A stretch of 64,000 nucleotides of DNA, taken from positions 868,001 through 932,000 of the forward strand of contig CAVSHI010000003.1 of the NCBI GenBank assembly GCA_963727845.1, written 5' to 3'. Origin of the DNA: JBEKTW01 sp963727845. Its GTDB lineage: Bacteria > Bacteroidota > Ignavibacteria > UBA10030 > SZUA-254. Both the position numbers and the translations under genes were made by a program. The notes under the pieces were generated by a model that was not told where the DNA came from, ran no database searches, and saw nothing but the letters and a program-made list of their open reading frames with translations. Positions 40,832-49,194 of the stretch are shown here, one piece after another. The stretch's first letter is position 1. Every line of letters starts with the position of its first letter.

Positions 40832-43537
40832 TTACTTGGATGCCTGAGCAAATTTCTGCTTGAGTTCATCAAACCACCCGACCACAACGTTGACTTGCGT
40901 AGCGTCGAAGTTGGTAGATTGGACCACTCCGAGCACAAATTTCTTCCCGTCGGGAGCCGGATCAAGAAATCCATTAAACGACGGAAGCTCAAACATTTTC
41001 TGGGGAACGGAAAAATCAAATGTGGGTTCAAGCTGAACATCGACCTTCATCATCTTGATTCCTTCAAGATACACCAGTTCCTTTCCGTTGCGCATCCATC
41101 TGGCAAAATAACCGCCATTCGTTGAGATCTGCCATTTCCCATCCCGCTTCGGGAAGGGGACCACGCATACTTCATTATGCCCCGACTCGTTCGAGGTGTA
41201 CGATAGCCATTGCCCGTTCGTTGAGAATGACGGATCGGATTCAAAGGCGGGCGATTGGATAAACGGGACAGATTTCTTTTCGTTATCCAACGGCATGACC
41301 CAGATATCACCATTCTTACCGTAGGCGACGAATTTTCCGTCCGGTGAGATCGAAGGTGGTGATGATGGATCTAAGCCGACTGCATCGCCTACTTTTTCCT
41401 CCGCACCGCTTCCATCCCATGGTTTCCAGAACAAACCGATCGATCTTCCACGTTCGGATGCATACATCACTCGTTTCCCGTCAGGCAACCAGAGAGGAAA
41501 GTCGCTATTGCCGCCGCCGAATGTCAATCGGGTAAGCGTGCCCCGGCTGATTTGATAAACCCAGATATCGTCATTCGCTGCACGGATGGCCATTGCGAGT
41601 TTTTGTCCGTCCGGCGAGAATGTGCCGTCACCATACGGGCGGAGCGTGTCGAGGAGCGGCTGCCGGTTTCCCAGGCGATCGAGCCAGATAAGACGCACTT
41701 GAAAATCAGGGAGGGCTCCCATCGGGACATACACAAGTGTGCCTGTGTTGGAAACGGTAAAATTGGCATCACCGGATTGAGGGCTGAGCATTCCACCTTC
41801 AATGACCGGTAAGGGAGAACCCGACACTTCCATTTTGACAGGGTCGAATCGTATGGCATATATTGCGGAACCTCGCGCGTACAGGATGTGTCCCGTTGGA
41901 ATGTACCGTGCGAACGATCCGCCTCGGATGAGAACCTTGCGTTCATGCGTTTCAACATTCTCCGTTGCAATAACAGCTTCATCGAACGTTGATATGTTGC
42001 TGTGCTTTATGGTGAAGAGAACGTTCTTTCCGCCGGGTAATGGTTGTGGAAATCGATGACTGATCTCCAGGTTAGAAGAGTCCAGAATGGTGACTTCGGC
42101 CGGGCTTCCCCCATTCGCGGATACACGGTAAATGACGCTGTTGATATGCCCGAACCAGATTGAATTATCATCCGCCCACCAACCGCCGCGCATGTATCCG
42201 GGGATCTGGCATATTTCTTGAGGTGAGCCGCCAAAAATTGAAACTTTCTTCAACTTTTGGTCCGCGAAGTAGGCGATCCATTCGCCGCTGGGAGAGAAGA
42301 ATGGATCACTTGCCCCATCCGTCCCAGGAATGAGGCGCCCGGTAAATTGATCGATCGGTCGAAGAAATAGCTGCGGTGTCCCAGAAGACAATGCGAGGTA
42401 AACGATATACTTTCCGTCAGGAGAGATCGCCACCGTGGAAGCACCTGCCACCAGCGGCGTTGTCAGCTGAAGATTGATCGGGAACCGCATGACCTGGGTG
42501 ACGGCCGCAGTCCCCTTTCGCCACGGGCTCCATGCAAGCAAGGCAATCGCTATCAGCAGTACAGTTGAGAGCGTTGGCCAGAAGAATCGCTTCCACGGTT
42601 TAACAGTTTCGATCGGAGAGTCACTTTCAACACTGTTCACTTTCTGAAATTGACGGGTCGCGATCGTCCTGGTCGCGCGCTGCCGGGTTGACTCCCGCTT
42701 GAAGCGTCTCAATTCTTTTCCGACTTCCGCCACCGATTGAAAGCGTTCACCGGGTTCCTTCACGAGACATTCAAGGACTATGGCATCAAGTTCCGGACCT
42801 ATCTCGGGTTTGATCGCAGACATCGGTACCGCATCGACATTGACGATCTCGTACAGCAAGGCTGTCTCATGAACTCCTCTGAAAGGAAGTTGTCCCGTAA
42901 AGAGTTCGAACAGGACGACTCCGAGAGAAAAAATATCCGAACGGTGATCGGTATCGTGTCCCTGTACCTGTTCGGGGGACATGTAGCCGGCGGTGCCGAC
43001 AGTGCTTCCTTCCTTGGTCAGCCGGGCGATCTTGCTGCCGCTTGCCCTCAGTTTCGCCAATCCGAAATCCATGATCTGCACAATTCCATCTTTACGGATC
43101 ATGATATTTTCCGGTTTGATATCCCGGTGAACCACACCCTTTTCATGTGCCGCCGCAAGGCCGTCTGCAAGCTGTATGCCGATGTCAATGGACTGTTTCA
43201 GCGAAACGGTTTTCATTTTTCCCCTCAGCGTAACGCCGTCCACAAATTCCATCGCGATGAACATCTGCCTGCCCGCCGGGGCTCCGGCGGAATCGGGAGC
43301 ATCCGCCTCATCGATCTCATACACCGTTGCAACGTTCGGGTGATTCAGGGCGGATGCAGATTTGGCTTCCTGGATGAATCGTGCCTTCTCCTGCTCCGAT
43401 GCAAGGAGATGGTTTGGAAGAAATTTCAGCGCGACGGGACGGTCAAGTTTCACATCCTGGGCCTTGTAGACGACGCCCATTCCGCCTTCGCCTAACTTTT
43501 CTACAATCTTGTAATGAGATATTGTTTGACCTACCAT
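40832..43537 (-). CDS. Membrane Ser/Thr protein kinase with TolB/PD40-type propeller
   Basis: The start is set at 43537 (MVGQTISHYKIVEKLGEGGMG), giving 901 residues; the open frame reaches 43741 but only through repeat-derived sequence. Kinase domain at residues about 9-265 with VALK, HRDIKPENIM, DFGLAKL and GTAGYMSPEQVQG. A membrane helix lies near residue 320 (FFWPTLSTVLLIAIALLAW). The rest is a six-bladed-type propeller with PD40 repeats (AISPDGKYIVYLAL, FFSPSGEWIAYFAD, SPDGKFVAYGKN, FSTNGQWLSYTS), expected outside the cytoplasmic membrane. Between kinase strands 4 and 5 it has about 8 residues (DAPDSAGAPAGRQ) absent from all five paralogues, encoded by a palindrome (43273-43290). It probably senses a ligand through the propeller. 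Confidence 0.93.
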   Translation of the reverse strand: MVGQTISHYKIVEKLGEGGMGVVYKAQDVKLDRPVALKFLPNHLLASEQEKARFIQEAKSASALNHPNVATVYEIDEADAPDSAGAPAGRQMFIAMEFVDGVTLRGKMKTVSLKQSIDIGIQLADGLAAAHEKGVVHRDIKPENIMIRKDGIVQIMDFGLAKLRASGSKIARLTKEGSTVGTAGYMSPEQVQGHDTDHRSDIFSLGVVLFELFTGQLPFRGVHETALLYEIVNVDAVPMSAIKPEIGPELDAIVLECLVKEPGERFQSVAEVGKELRRFKRESTRQRATRTIATRQFQKVNSVESDSPIETVKPWKRFFWPTLSTVLLIAIALLAWSPWRKGTAAVTQVMRFPINLQLTTPLVAGASTVAISPDGKYIVYLALSSGTPQLFLRPIDQFTGRLIPGTDGASDPFFSPSGEWIAYFADQKLKKVSIFGGSPQEICQIPGYMRGGWWADDNSIWFGHINSVIYRVSANGGSPAEVTILDSSNLEISHRFPQPLPGGKNVLFTIKHSNISTFDEAVIATENVETHERKVLIRGGSFARYIPTGHILYARGSAIYAIRFDPVKMEVSGSPLPVIEGGMLSPQSGDANFTVSNTGTLVYVPMGALPDFQVRLIWLDRLGNRQPLLDTLRPYGDGTFSPDGQKLAMAIRAANDDIWVYQISRGTLTRLTFGGGNSDFPLWLPDGKRVMYASERGRSIGLFWKPWDGSGAEEKVGDAVGLDPSSPPSISPDGKFVAYGKNGDIWVMPLDNEKKSVPFIQSPAFESDPSFSTNGQWLSYTSNESGHNEVCVVPFPKRDGKWQISTNGGYFARWMRNGKELVYLEGIKMMKVDVQLEPTFDFSVPQKMFELPSFNGFLDPAPDGKKFVLGVVQSTNFDATQVNVVVGWFDELKQKFAQASK
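43273..43290. repeat. Palindrome inserted in frame in the kinase gene
   Basis: CCGCCGG-GGCT-CCGGCGG, perfect 7-base arms. It encodes part of the extra residues at about 80-90 of the kinase, in the loop before the hinge strand, which no other kinase in the array has. Confidence 0.65.
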
Positions 43538-43680
43538 AAAAGCCCTTCTATGCAGCTCCCGCCAAAAGAAGGCGGGATTCTGAAAATCACCACCACTCGT
43601 CGAAAAACACTCGTGGGTGATTTTCGAACTTCGCCGAGCTTCTCTAAAATCCGGTAATGAGAAATCGTTTGTCCTATCAT
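43531..43680 (-). pseudogene. Truncated kinase 5' end, 49 codons, overlapping the next kinase start
   Basis: The frame reads MIGQTISHYRILEKLGE and then enters non-kinase sequence. Its tail holds an inverted repeat (GAAAATCACC at 43582-43591 with GGTGATTTTC at 43616-43625) and a CCCGCC/GGCGGG hairpin. Its stop TAG (43531-43533) lies just past the start codon of the full kinase (43535-43537). Confidence 0.75.
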
Positions 43681-43802
43681 GAGGGAGTCCCTTCCTCATC
43701 CGCCAAGGCGGATTCGTCAGGGTCCGCAAGATCACAACCACTCGTAAGAAACACTCGCCGGTGATTTGTGGACTTGTAATGAGAGATCGTGGATCCGATC
43801 AT
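43677..43802 (-). pseudogene. Truncated kinase 5' end, 41 codons, ATGA-coupled to the next
   Basis: The frame reads MIGSTISHYKSTNHRRVF and then repeat-derived sequence related to that in 43582-43625, with a CCGCC-TT-GGCGG hairpin. Its TGA overlaps the ATG of the following truncated frame in an ATGA. Confidence 0.75.
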
Positions 43803-43892
43803 TGTAATTTCTTCATTTGTCTATTTATCCATTGACTCATTACCCATTCACCAATGATTCAATGAGAAAATATGTCAATGTTTCAATTCTCT

Positions 43893-46592
43893 TCATTTCT
43901 TCTTCAGCTCCTCATCCCAGTTTTCCACAAGCGTGATCGGGGTCGATGTTTGCTTCGAGTCCGTGACAACGGCAAGAAATTGTTTGCCATCACGACTGAC
44001 ATCATTAATATTGTTTCCCGAAATACTGCGTGATTCAAAATCAAACAACGTGGCTACGCTGTCGACTGTAATGGTGGTTGCGCCTACAGTCAGATATGCC
44101 ACTTTTAATTTCCTATCGATTGAAGAAAAGAAGAGCTGCTTGCCGTCAGATCTCCAGAGTGGATGAGTGCCGCCGTTTGTTGATATCTGGAATTTTCCAC
44201 CGGAGCCGTCCAGTAAACGTGCATAGATTTCAAACTTTCCGGTTTCATCAGATTGATAAGCAATCCAGCGTGTATCGGGTGAAAAACTGCCGTTCCCTTC
44301 ATTGAACTCAGTTTGTACAAGCGGTATCGGCTTCCGGTCGCCAAACAACGGAAGAACCCAGAGATCAGTTTTCGTTGTTGGATCTCCGAATGAGGTGAAT
44401 GTCAAATACCGTCCATCACGCGACCAATCGCTCATATACTTGTCGCGGTTCGATTCGAACAATAATTGTTCATCGCCCGACCCGTTTGCACTTTTCGAAT
44501 AGAGATTATATACACCCTTCCTGTTTGAACCGAAGACAATGGTATCACCGCGAGGCGACCAGACCGGGGCAACCTCGAATGCAGGGTTGAATGTCAATCG
44601 TGAACTCACTCCTCTCGACAGTTCGTTCACCCAGACATCGGCATTGCGGGTCTGGTTATCAATAATGTAGTAAGCAATATGGCTTGCATCCGGTGAAAAC
44701 CTAGGGGCTTCCGGATTGTAATCGGCAACCAGATGTATCCGGCTACCGCTGCGGTCGAACACGGCAATTCGTTGGTTCTGATTCTCGCCGCTTTGGAAAA
44801 TCAATAAGCCATCTACCGATGCGGAGAACATTCCCTTACTACGAGCGGCATTGTACTGGATTTGCTCCGCAATCGGAACGGCATCACCGATCAGTTCAAG
44901 TTTCCCAGGATCAAACGGCTGAGCCATCAATGTCCCTTGACGAACAAATAAAATATGTCCCTTAACAAAACATGTATTCGAGTTTCCGGAGAATAGAGTT
45001 TTGTCCATCGAAGAATCCAGTGATGATATTCTGATTGCGTCATAATCGCTGGCATTTCCCGATTGATTTTGAGTCGTGTAGATGAAATGATTCCCATCCG
45101 GTAAAAACCAGGGCCAACGGTGACTGTTTTCGCGGCGGGAAGTATCCAGCATGGTAATCCTCGTCGGGATGCCTCCAGCCGCTGAAACTTTGGAGAGCGG
45201 GTCACTTGATCCAGCAGAAAAAACGATTACACCATTCTGATTCCATGTGCCCCCCCGACCGGTAGGGGCATCACAAACCGTAAGAACCGGACCGCCCGAA
45301 ACATCAATTTTCATAAGCCTTCCACTTGCAAAAAATCCGATCGTACGACTATCAGGAGACCAAAAGGGATACGTTGCACCTTCGGTCCCTGATAACGAAA
45401 TCGCCGTCAAAGAATTGATCGGACGTACCCAGATACGGTCAACACCGCTGGAGTCCGTAGCAATAAATGCAATGTTATTCCCATCGGGAGAGATGGCAAG
45501 ATGTCCTCCGACCAGCATGTTAAAATTTGTCCTCGTGGGGGGAAGAATTAGCGACCGCATAACTCGTTTTCCTTCCGGGGCGGGAAGCGTGAGAAAATGG
45601 AATGCAATCACTCCGGCGGCAATCAGAAAAAGGATTCCGCTCACGATCCACGGCAATCCTGGTGAACCTTCCGAAGGTTTGGAACCTTCGGAAGGTTGCG
45701 TCACTGCAGGCATCGTTGCCGACTGGACAAACGCCGGCCGGGAGGCTGTCACTCTGCTGGCACGCTGGCGGCTTGATTCCCGTTTCACCCGGCGCAGATC
45801 GCGTGCAACTTCGGCAACGGACTGACAACGTTCTTTGACATCTTTTTCAAGACAGTCAAGCACGATCGCGTCGAGACCCGGATCGATATCGGGCTTCACC
45901 AACGTCATCGGTGCAGCGTCGACATTCACTATCTCATAGGCAACGGCGGTTTCATGGATACCCTTGAACGGAAGCTGTCCGGTAAAAAGCTCATACAACA
46001 CAACGCCGTAGGAGAAAATATCGCTCCGGTGGTCGACATCCTGTCCCTGCACCTGCTCGGGGGACATGTAGCCCGCGGTTCCAACCGTACTACCCTCTTT
46101 CGTCAGCCGGTTGATCTTGCTTGACGCGCTCCGGAGTTTTGCCAGACCGAAGTCCATGATCTGACAGATTCCGTCTTTACGCATCATGATGTTTTCGGGC
46201 TTAATGTCGCGATGAACAATTCCTTTCTCATGTGCGGCGGCAAGCCCGTCGGCAACCTGGATGCCGATGTCGATGGCCTGCTTAAAGCTGATTGTTCCCC
46301 GTTTCTCCCTCAGCGTCTGTCCATCGACAAATTCCATAACCAGGAACATCGTTCCGTCGTGTTCCTGAATATCAATTATTGAACAAACGTTCGGGTGATT
46401 GAGCGCGGCAGCCGATTTCGCTTCCTGTATGAATCTTGCCTTGTCCTGTTCAGAAGCGTTCAGATGCTGCGGAAGGAACTTAAGTGCAACAAAGCGGTCG
46501 AGTTTGGTATCTTCGGCTTTGTATACCACCCCCATTCCGCCTTCACCAAGCTTCTCAAGTATCTTATAATGCGATATTATTTGACCTATCAT
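43893..46592 (-). CDS. Membrane Ser/Thr protein kinase with TolB/PD40-type propeller
   Basis: An 899-residue protein starting MIGQIISHYKILEKLGEGGMG. Kinase domain at residues about 9-265 with VALK, HRDIKPENIM, DFGLAKL and GTAGYMSPEQVQG, so it should be active. The juxtamembrane linker holds QPSEGSKPSEGSPG near residues 299-310, encoded by a palindromic repeat (45665-45697). The membrane helix is LPWIVSGILFLIAAGVIAFHF. PD40 propeller repeats follow (AISPDGNNIAFIAT, FWSPDSRTIGFFAS, RFSPDASHIAYYI, VWSPRGDTIVFGSN, FSPDTRWIAYQSD). Same plan as 40832-43537 and 49195-51936. The propeller probably faces the periplasm. Confidence 0.93.
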   Translation of the reverse strand: MIGQIISHYKILEKLGEGGMGVVYKAEDTKLDRFVALKFLPQHLNASEQDKARFIQEAKSAAALNHPNVCSIIDIQEHDGTMFLVMEFVDGQTLREKRGTISFKQAIDIGIQVADGLAAAHEKGIVHRDIKPENIMMRKDGICQIMDFGLAKLRSASSKINRLTKEGSTVGTAGYMSPEQVQGQDVDHRSDIFSYGVVLYELFTGQLPFKGIHETAVAYEIVNVDAAPMTLVKPDIDPGLDAIVLDCLEKDVKERCQSVAEVARDLRRVKRESSRQRASRVTASRPAFVQSATMPAVTQPSEGSKPSEGSPGLPWIVSGILFLIAAGVIAFHFLTLPAPEGKRVMRSLILPPTRTNFNMLVGGHLAISPDGNNIAFIATDSSGVDRIWVRPINSLTAISLSGTEGATYPFWSPDSRTIGFFASGRLMKIDVSGGPVLTVCDAPTGRGGTWNQNGVIVFSAGSSDPLSKVSAAGGIPTRITMLDTSRRENSHRWPWFLPDGNHFIYTTQNQSGNASDYDAIRISSLDSSMDKTLFSGNSNTCFVKGHILFVRQGTLMAQPFDPGKLELIGDAVPIAEQIQYNAARSKGMFSASVDGLLIFQSGENQNQRIAVFDRSGSRIHLVADYNPEAPRFSPDASHIAYYIIDNQTRNADVWVNELSRGVSSRLTFNPAFEVAPVWSPRGDTIVFGSNRKGVYNLYSKSANGSGDEQLLFESNRDKYMSDWSRDGRYLTFTSFGDPTTKTDLWVLPLFGDRKPIPLVQTEFNEGNGSFSPDTRWIAYQSDETGKFEIYARLLDGSGGKFQISTNGGTHPLWRSDGKQLFFSSIDRKLKVAYLTVGATTITVDSVATLFDFESRSISGNNINDVSRDGKQFLAVVTDSKQTSTPITLVENWDEELKKK
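45665..45697. repeat. Double palindrome inserted in frame in a kinase linker
   Basis: AACCTTCCGAAGGTT, then TGG, then AACCTTCGGAAGGTT. Each half is a perfect or near-perfect palindrome. Translated on the minus strand it gives the repeated residues PSEGSKPSEGS in front of the membrane helix. The corresponding linker of the other kinases lacks it. Confidence 0.7.
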
Positions 46593-46594
46593 AA

Positions 46595-46816
46595 TTACTC
46601 CGTGTCATGCCCGCATGTTTTTAGCGGGCATCTATATTCTGGATTCCCGATGAAAGCATCCGGGAATGACAGAGAAAAAGGGTAGTGTGATGTTGCCTGT
46701 CCAATCATAACATTGTCCTTAGCAACCCTCTCCCTGTCACTTCGTGACATCCCTCTCCCACAAGTGGGAGAGGGATCATAGGGTGAGGGTTTGTGTGATA
46801 TTCTTTGACCGATCAT
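46595..46816 (-). pseudogene. Two truncated kinase 5' ends read as one 73-codon frame
   Basis: The frame starts MIGQRISHKPSPYDPSP and later contains MIGQATSHYPFSLSF (second start at 46708). After the first start comes a perfect hairpin, CCCTCTCCCAC-AA-GTGGGAGAGGG (46751-46774). After the second come GCCCGC/GCGGGC (46609-46629) and ATTCCCG/CGGGAAT (about 46643-46668). The stop TAA is 2 bases before the ATG of the kinase at 46592. Confidence 0.75.
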
Positions 46817-46941
46817 AGGCCTATTTTTTTCATTTAATCATTTATCGATTTACTCATTAACGCCCATGCCAATGACACAATGAATCGATCATCACATGTG
46901 TCAATGATTCAATGTTCCAATGAGTTAATTCTTTTCGTTTT

Positions 46942-49101
46942 TTACTTTCCCTTCATCATTTCAACGTATTCCGGCTCGTTGCGGATGCTGTCGAGGTCGG
47001 GATCGCGTTTGATCCATTCATAGAATTCGTAACCCGAGGAGACGGCATTCTTTAGAGTGCGAAGTGCAAGAGAAGTATCGCCGACGTTGGCGTAAAAACA
47101 CGCGGCGTTGTAAAACATGAGCGGGTCATTCGGACTGAGCTCAATTGCCCGCTCGGCTTTCGGCTTGGCTTCGTCGGTGCGTCCGGACCGGACCAGCATA
47201 ATGGCAAAATGCATGTGAGCCCGCGCATCATCTGGATGAAGTGATAGGTACCGCGGGAACATCTGAAGCGCCGCGTCGAGCGCCTTCTTATGCCTTTCCT
47301 GGTCGCCCGAGCGCTCAAGACCCAGGACCAGATCGGAATATGCCGAGTAAAAGTCGGGGTTCAGTTCAACGACCTTCTGAAATGAATCGACGGCTTCCTT
47401 CGTCCGATCCGTCGTCACGTACGTCCGGCCAAGAATCCAGTAGGCGATATGATTGTTCGGGTTAAGCTCGATCGCTTTCCGGCTCGACTCCAGCGCTTCA
47501 TCGTTGGACTTCTTATAGAGGTACACGAGGCCGAGCGCAGAATACGCCTCCGACAGGGATGGATCATACATGAGCGCTTTCAGCCCAGCCTCCAGCGCCC
47601 TGTCAAGCCAGGCATCCTTTCTTTCGAACTGCTGATAAAGATGCGCGTACGCCTCGCTTAAGCCCGCATAGGCATCTGCATATCGTCCATCATACTCAAT
47701 GGCTTTGCGGAACAGTTCGATCGCCGTCTGCACGCTGTTCTTGGTGAAGCGGTAGAGCGAATCTCTCGCCCGGAGGTTACAATCGAACGCCTGCGGGTTG
47801 AGCGTCGCGCGCTTGGTGAGAACCACCTGCTCTTTCGGAGTCAGCTTCACCATCAGTGCATCAACGATTTGTTTGGAAACCTGTTCCTGAATATCGAAAA
47901 CGTCGGCGAGTTTTCCCTTGTAGGTCTCCGCCCAGAGCTGGGCATCCGCATCGACATCGACGAGCTCGACGGCAATGCGAAGATTATCCTGGAATTTTCT
48001 AACGCTGCCTGCCAGAATGTAGCGCGTTCCAAGTTCCCTCCCGATCGCTTTCACTTCCTTGCCGGTACCCTTATACTGCATCGATGTCGTACGCGGCACC
48101 ACGCGGATATCCTTCAACCTCGAGAGGTTGATGATCAATTCTTCGGTGAGGCCGTCGCTAAAATAATCGCTTTCCTTATCCGGGCTAATGTTCCCAAACG
48201 GAAGGACCGCAATTGCCTTCGTGTGTGCCGGAGAAGGAGTTTGCTCAATCGCCAATCGGGCATCCTGCAGAGCCCGCAGTACTTCGTCGGTGTCCTGAAA
48301 GCGCTGCGACGGCACTTTCGCCAGCATCTTCCGGATCAGCGCATCCATTTGATGCGGGATCTTTCTGTCCATGAGACTCGGCACAGGGGGTTCATCATTG
48401 ACGATCAAATACAAAAGACCTGCCTCGTGTTCGGCTTTGAAGGGAAGGTCGGCCGTCAGCATTTCGTAGAGCACGACGCCGAGCGACCAGATATCCGAAC
48501 GGCGATCGGCGACATCTCCCTGCGCCTGTTCGGGCGACATGTAGGAGAGAGTCCCGAGCGAGGTTCCGGTTCTGGTCAATCCGGAGCTGCTCCTGATCTT
48601 CGCTATTCCGAAGTCCATGATCTTCAGCTTTCCGTCTCCCGTGAGCATGATGTTCTCCGGCTTGATGTCCCGGTGGACAATGCTCTTCTCGTGGGCGGCC
48701 TTTAGTCCCTGGGCGATCTGGGTGGTCCATTCGATCGCCTGGGTGACCGGCATACCCGTCCCGGCCTTCCCGCCGAAGGCGGATTCTCCTTTGGCGAACA
48801 GATTTGAGATGTGCCTTTTCAGCGTCATCCCATCGGCATACTCCATCACAAAGAACAGATTGTTGTCCTGTTCGTCAATTTCGTACACTGCAAGAATGTT
48901 GGGATGGTTCAGTGCGGCGGCAGCCTTTGCTTCCTGCATGAAACGCCCCTTGCTCTCGGAGTTCGACAACATCCGTTCGGGAAGGAATTTTATCGCCACG
49001 AAGCGATCGAGTTTGGTGTCCTGGGCTTTATACACCACTCCCATTCCACCTTCGCCAAGTTTTTCTAAGATCTTGTAATGTGAAACTGTTTGTCCGGTCA
49101 T
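46942..49101 (-). CDS. Cytoplasmic Ser/Thr protein kinase with TolB/FlgO-like and TPR domains
   Basis: A 719-residue protein starting MTGQTVSHYKILEKLGEGGMG. Kinase domain at residues about 9-285 with VAIK, HRDIKPENIM, DFGIAKI and GTLSYMSPEQAQG. A segment AIAVLPFGNISPDKESDYFSDGLTEELI (written here only in part) opens the middle domain, which is also found in adenylate-cyclase-TPR proteins. At least six TPR units follow to residue 719. No membrane helix is visible. It carries about 12 extra residues (FAKGESAFGGKAG) near residue 105 compared with the paralogue at 39618-40748, encoded by a palindromic stretch. It is the intact reference for the split kinase at 38618-40748. Confidence 0.93.
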   Translation of the reverse strand: MTGQTVSHYKILEKLGEGGMGVVYKAQDTKLDRFVAIKFLPERMLSNSESKGRFMQEAKAAAALNHPNILAVYEIDEQDNNLFFVMEYADGMTLKRHISNLFAKGESAFGGKAGTGMPVTQAIEWTTQIAQGLKAAHEKSIVHRDIKPENIMLTGDGKLKIMDFGIAKIRSSSGLTRTGTSLGTLSYMSPEQAQGDVADRRSDIWSLGVVLYEMLTADLPFKAEHEAGLLYLIVNDEPPVPSLMDRKIPHQMDALIRKMLAKVPSQRFQDTDEVLRALQDARLAIEQTPSPAHTKAIAVLPFGNISPDKESDYFSDGLTEELIINLSRLKDIRVVPRTTSMQYKGTGKEVKAIGRELGTRYILAGSVRKFQDNLRIAVELVDVDADAQLWAETYKGKLADVFDIQEQVSKQIVDALMVKLTPKEQVVLTKRATLNPQAFDCNLRARDSLYRFTKNSVQTAIELFRKAIEYDGRYADAYAGLSEAYAHLYQQFERKDAWLDRALEAGLKALMYDPSLSEAYSALGLVYLYKKSNDEALESSRKAIELNPNNHIAYWILGRTYVTTDRTKEAVDSFQKVVELNPDFYSAYSDLVLGLERSGDQERHKKALDAALQMFPRYLSLHPDDARAHMHFAIMLVRSGRTDEAKPKAERAIELSPNDPLMFYNAACFYANVGDTSLALRTLKNAVSSGYEFYEWIKRDPDLDSIRNEPEYVEMMKGK
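48766..48797. repeat. Palindrome-containing insertion in frame in a kinase domain
   Basis: CCGCC-GAA-GGCGG lies at 48770-48782, with flanks CTTC and ATTCTCCTTTGGCGA. A close relative (AATCCGCCTTGGCGGATGAG on the minus strand) occurs in the truncated frame at 43677-43802. It encodes about 12 residues absent in the paralogue. Confidence 0.6.
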
Positions 49102-49194
49102 ATAGGAAATTGATTCATTTGTTCATTGCTCCATTGTTTCAATTGTTCCAATCATTTGTTTCAATGATTTAATGATTGATTGATAAAATTCTTT

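Noticed and set aside
43538..43741. N-terminal extension of the propeller kinase at 40832-43537
   Set aside because: The upstream 68 codons are repeat-derived and all paralogues start at the M-x-G-Q-T motif.
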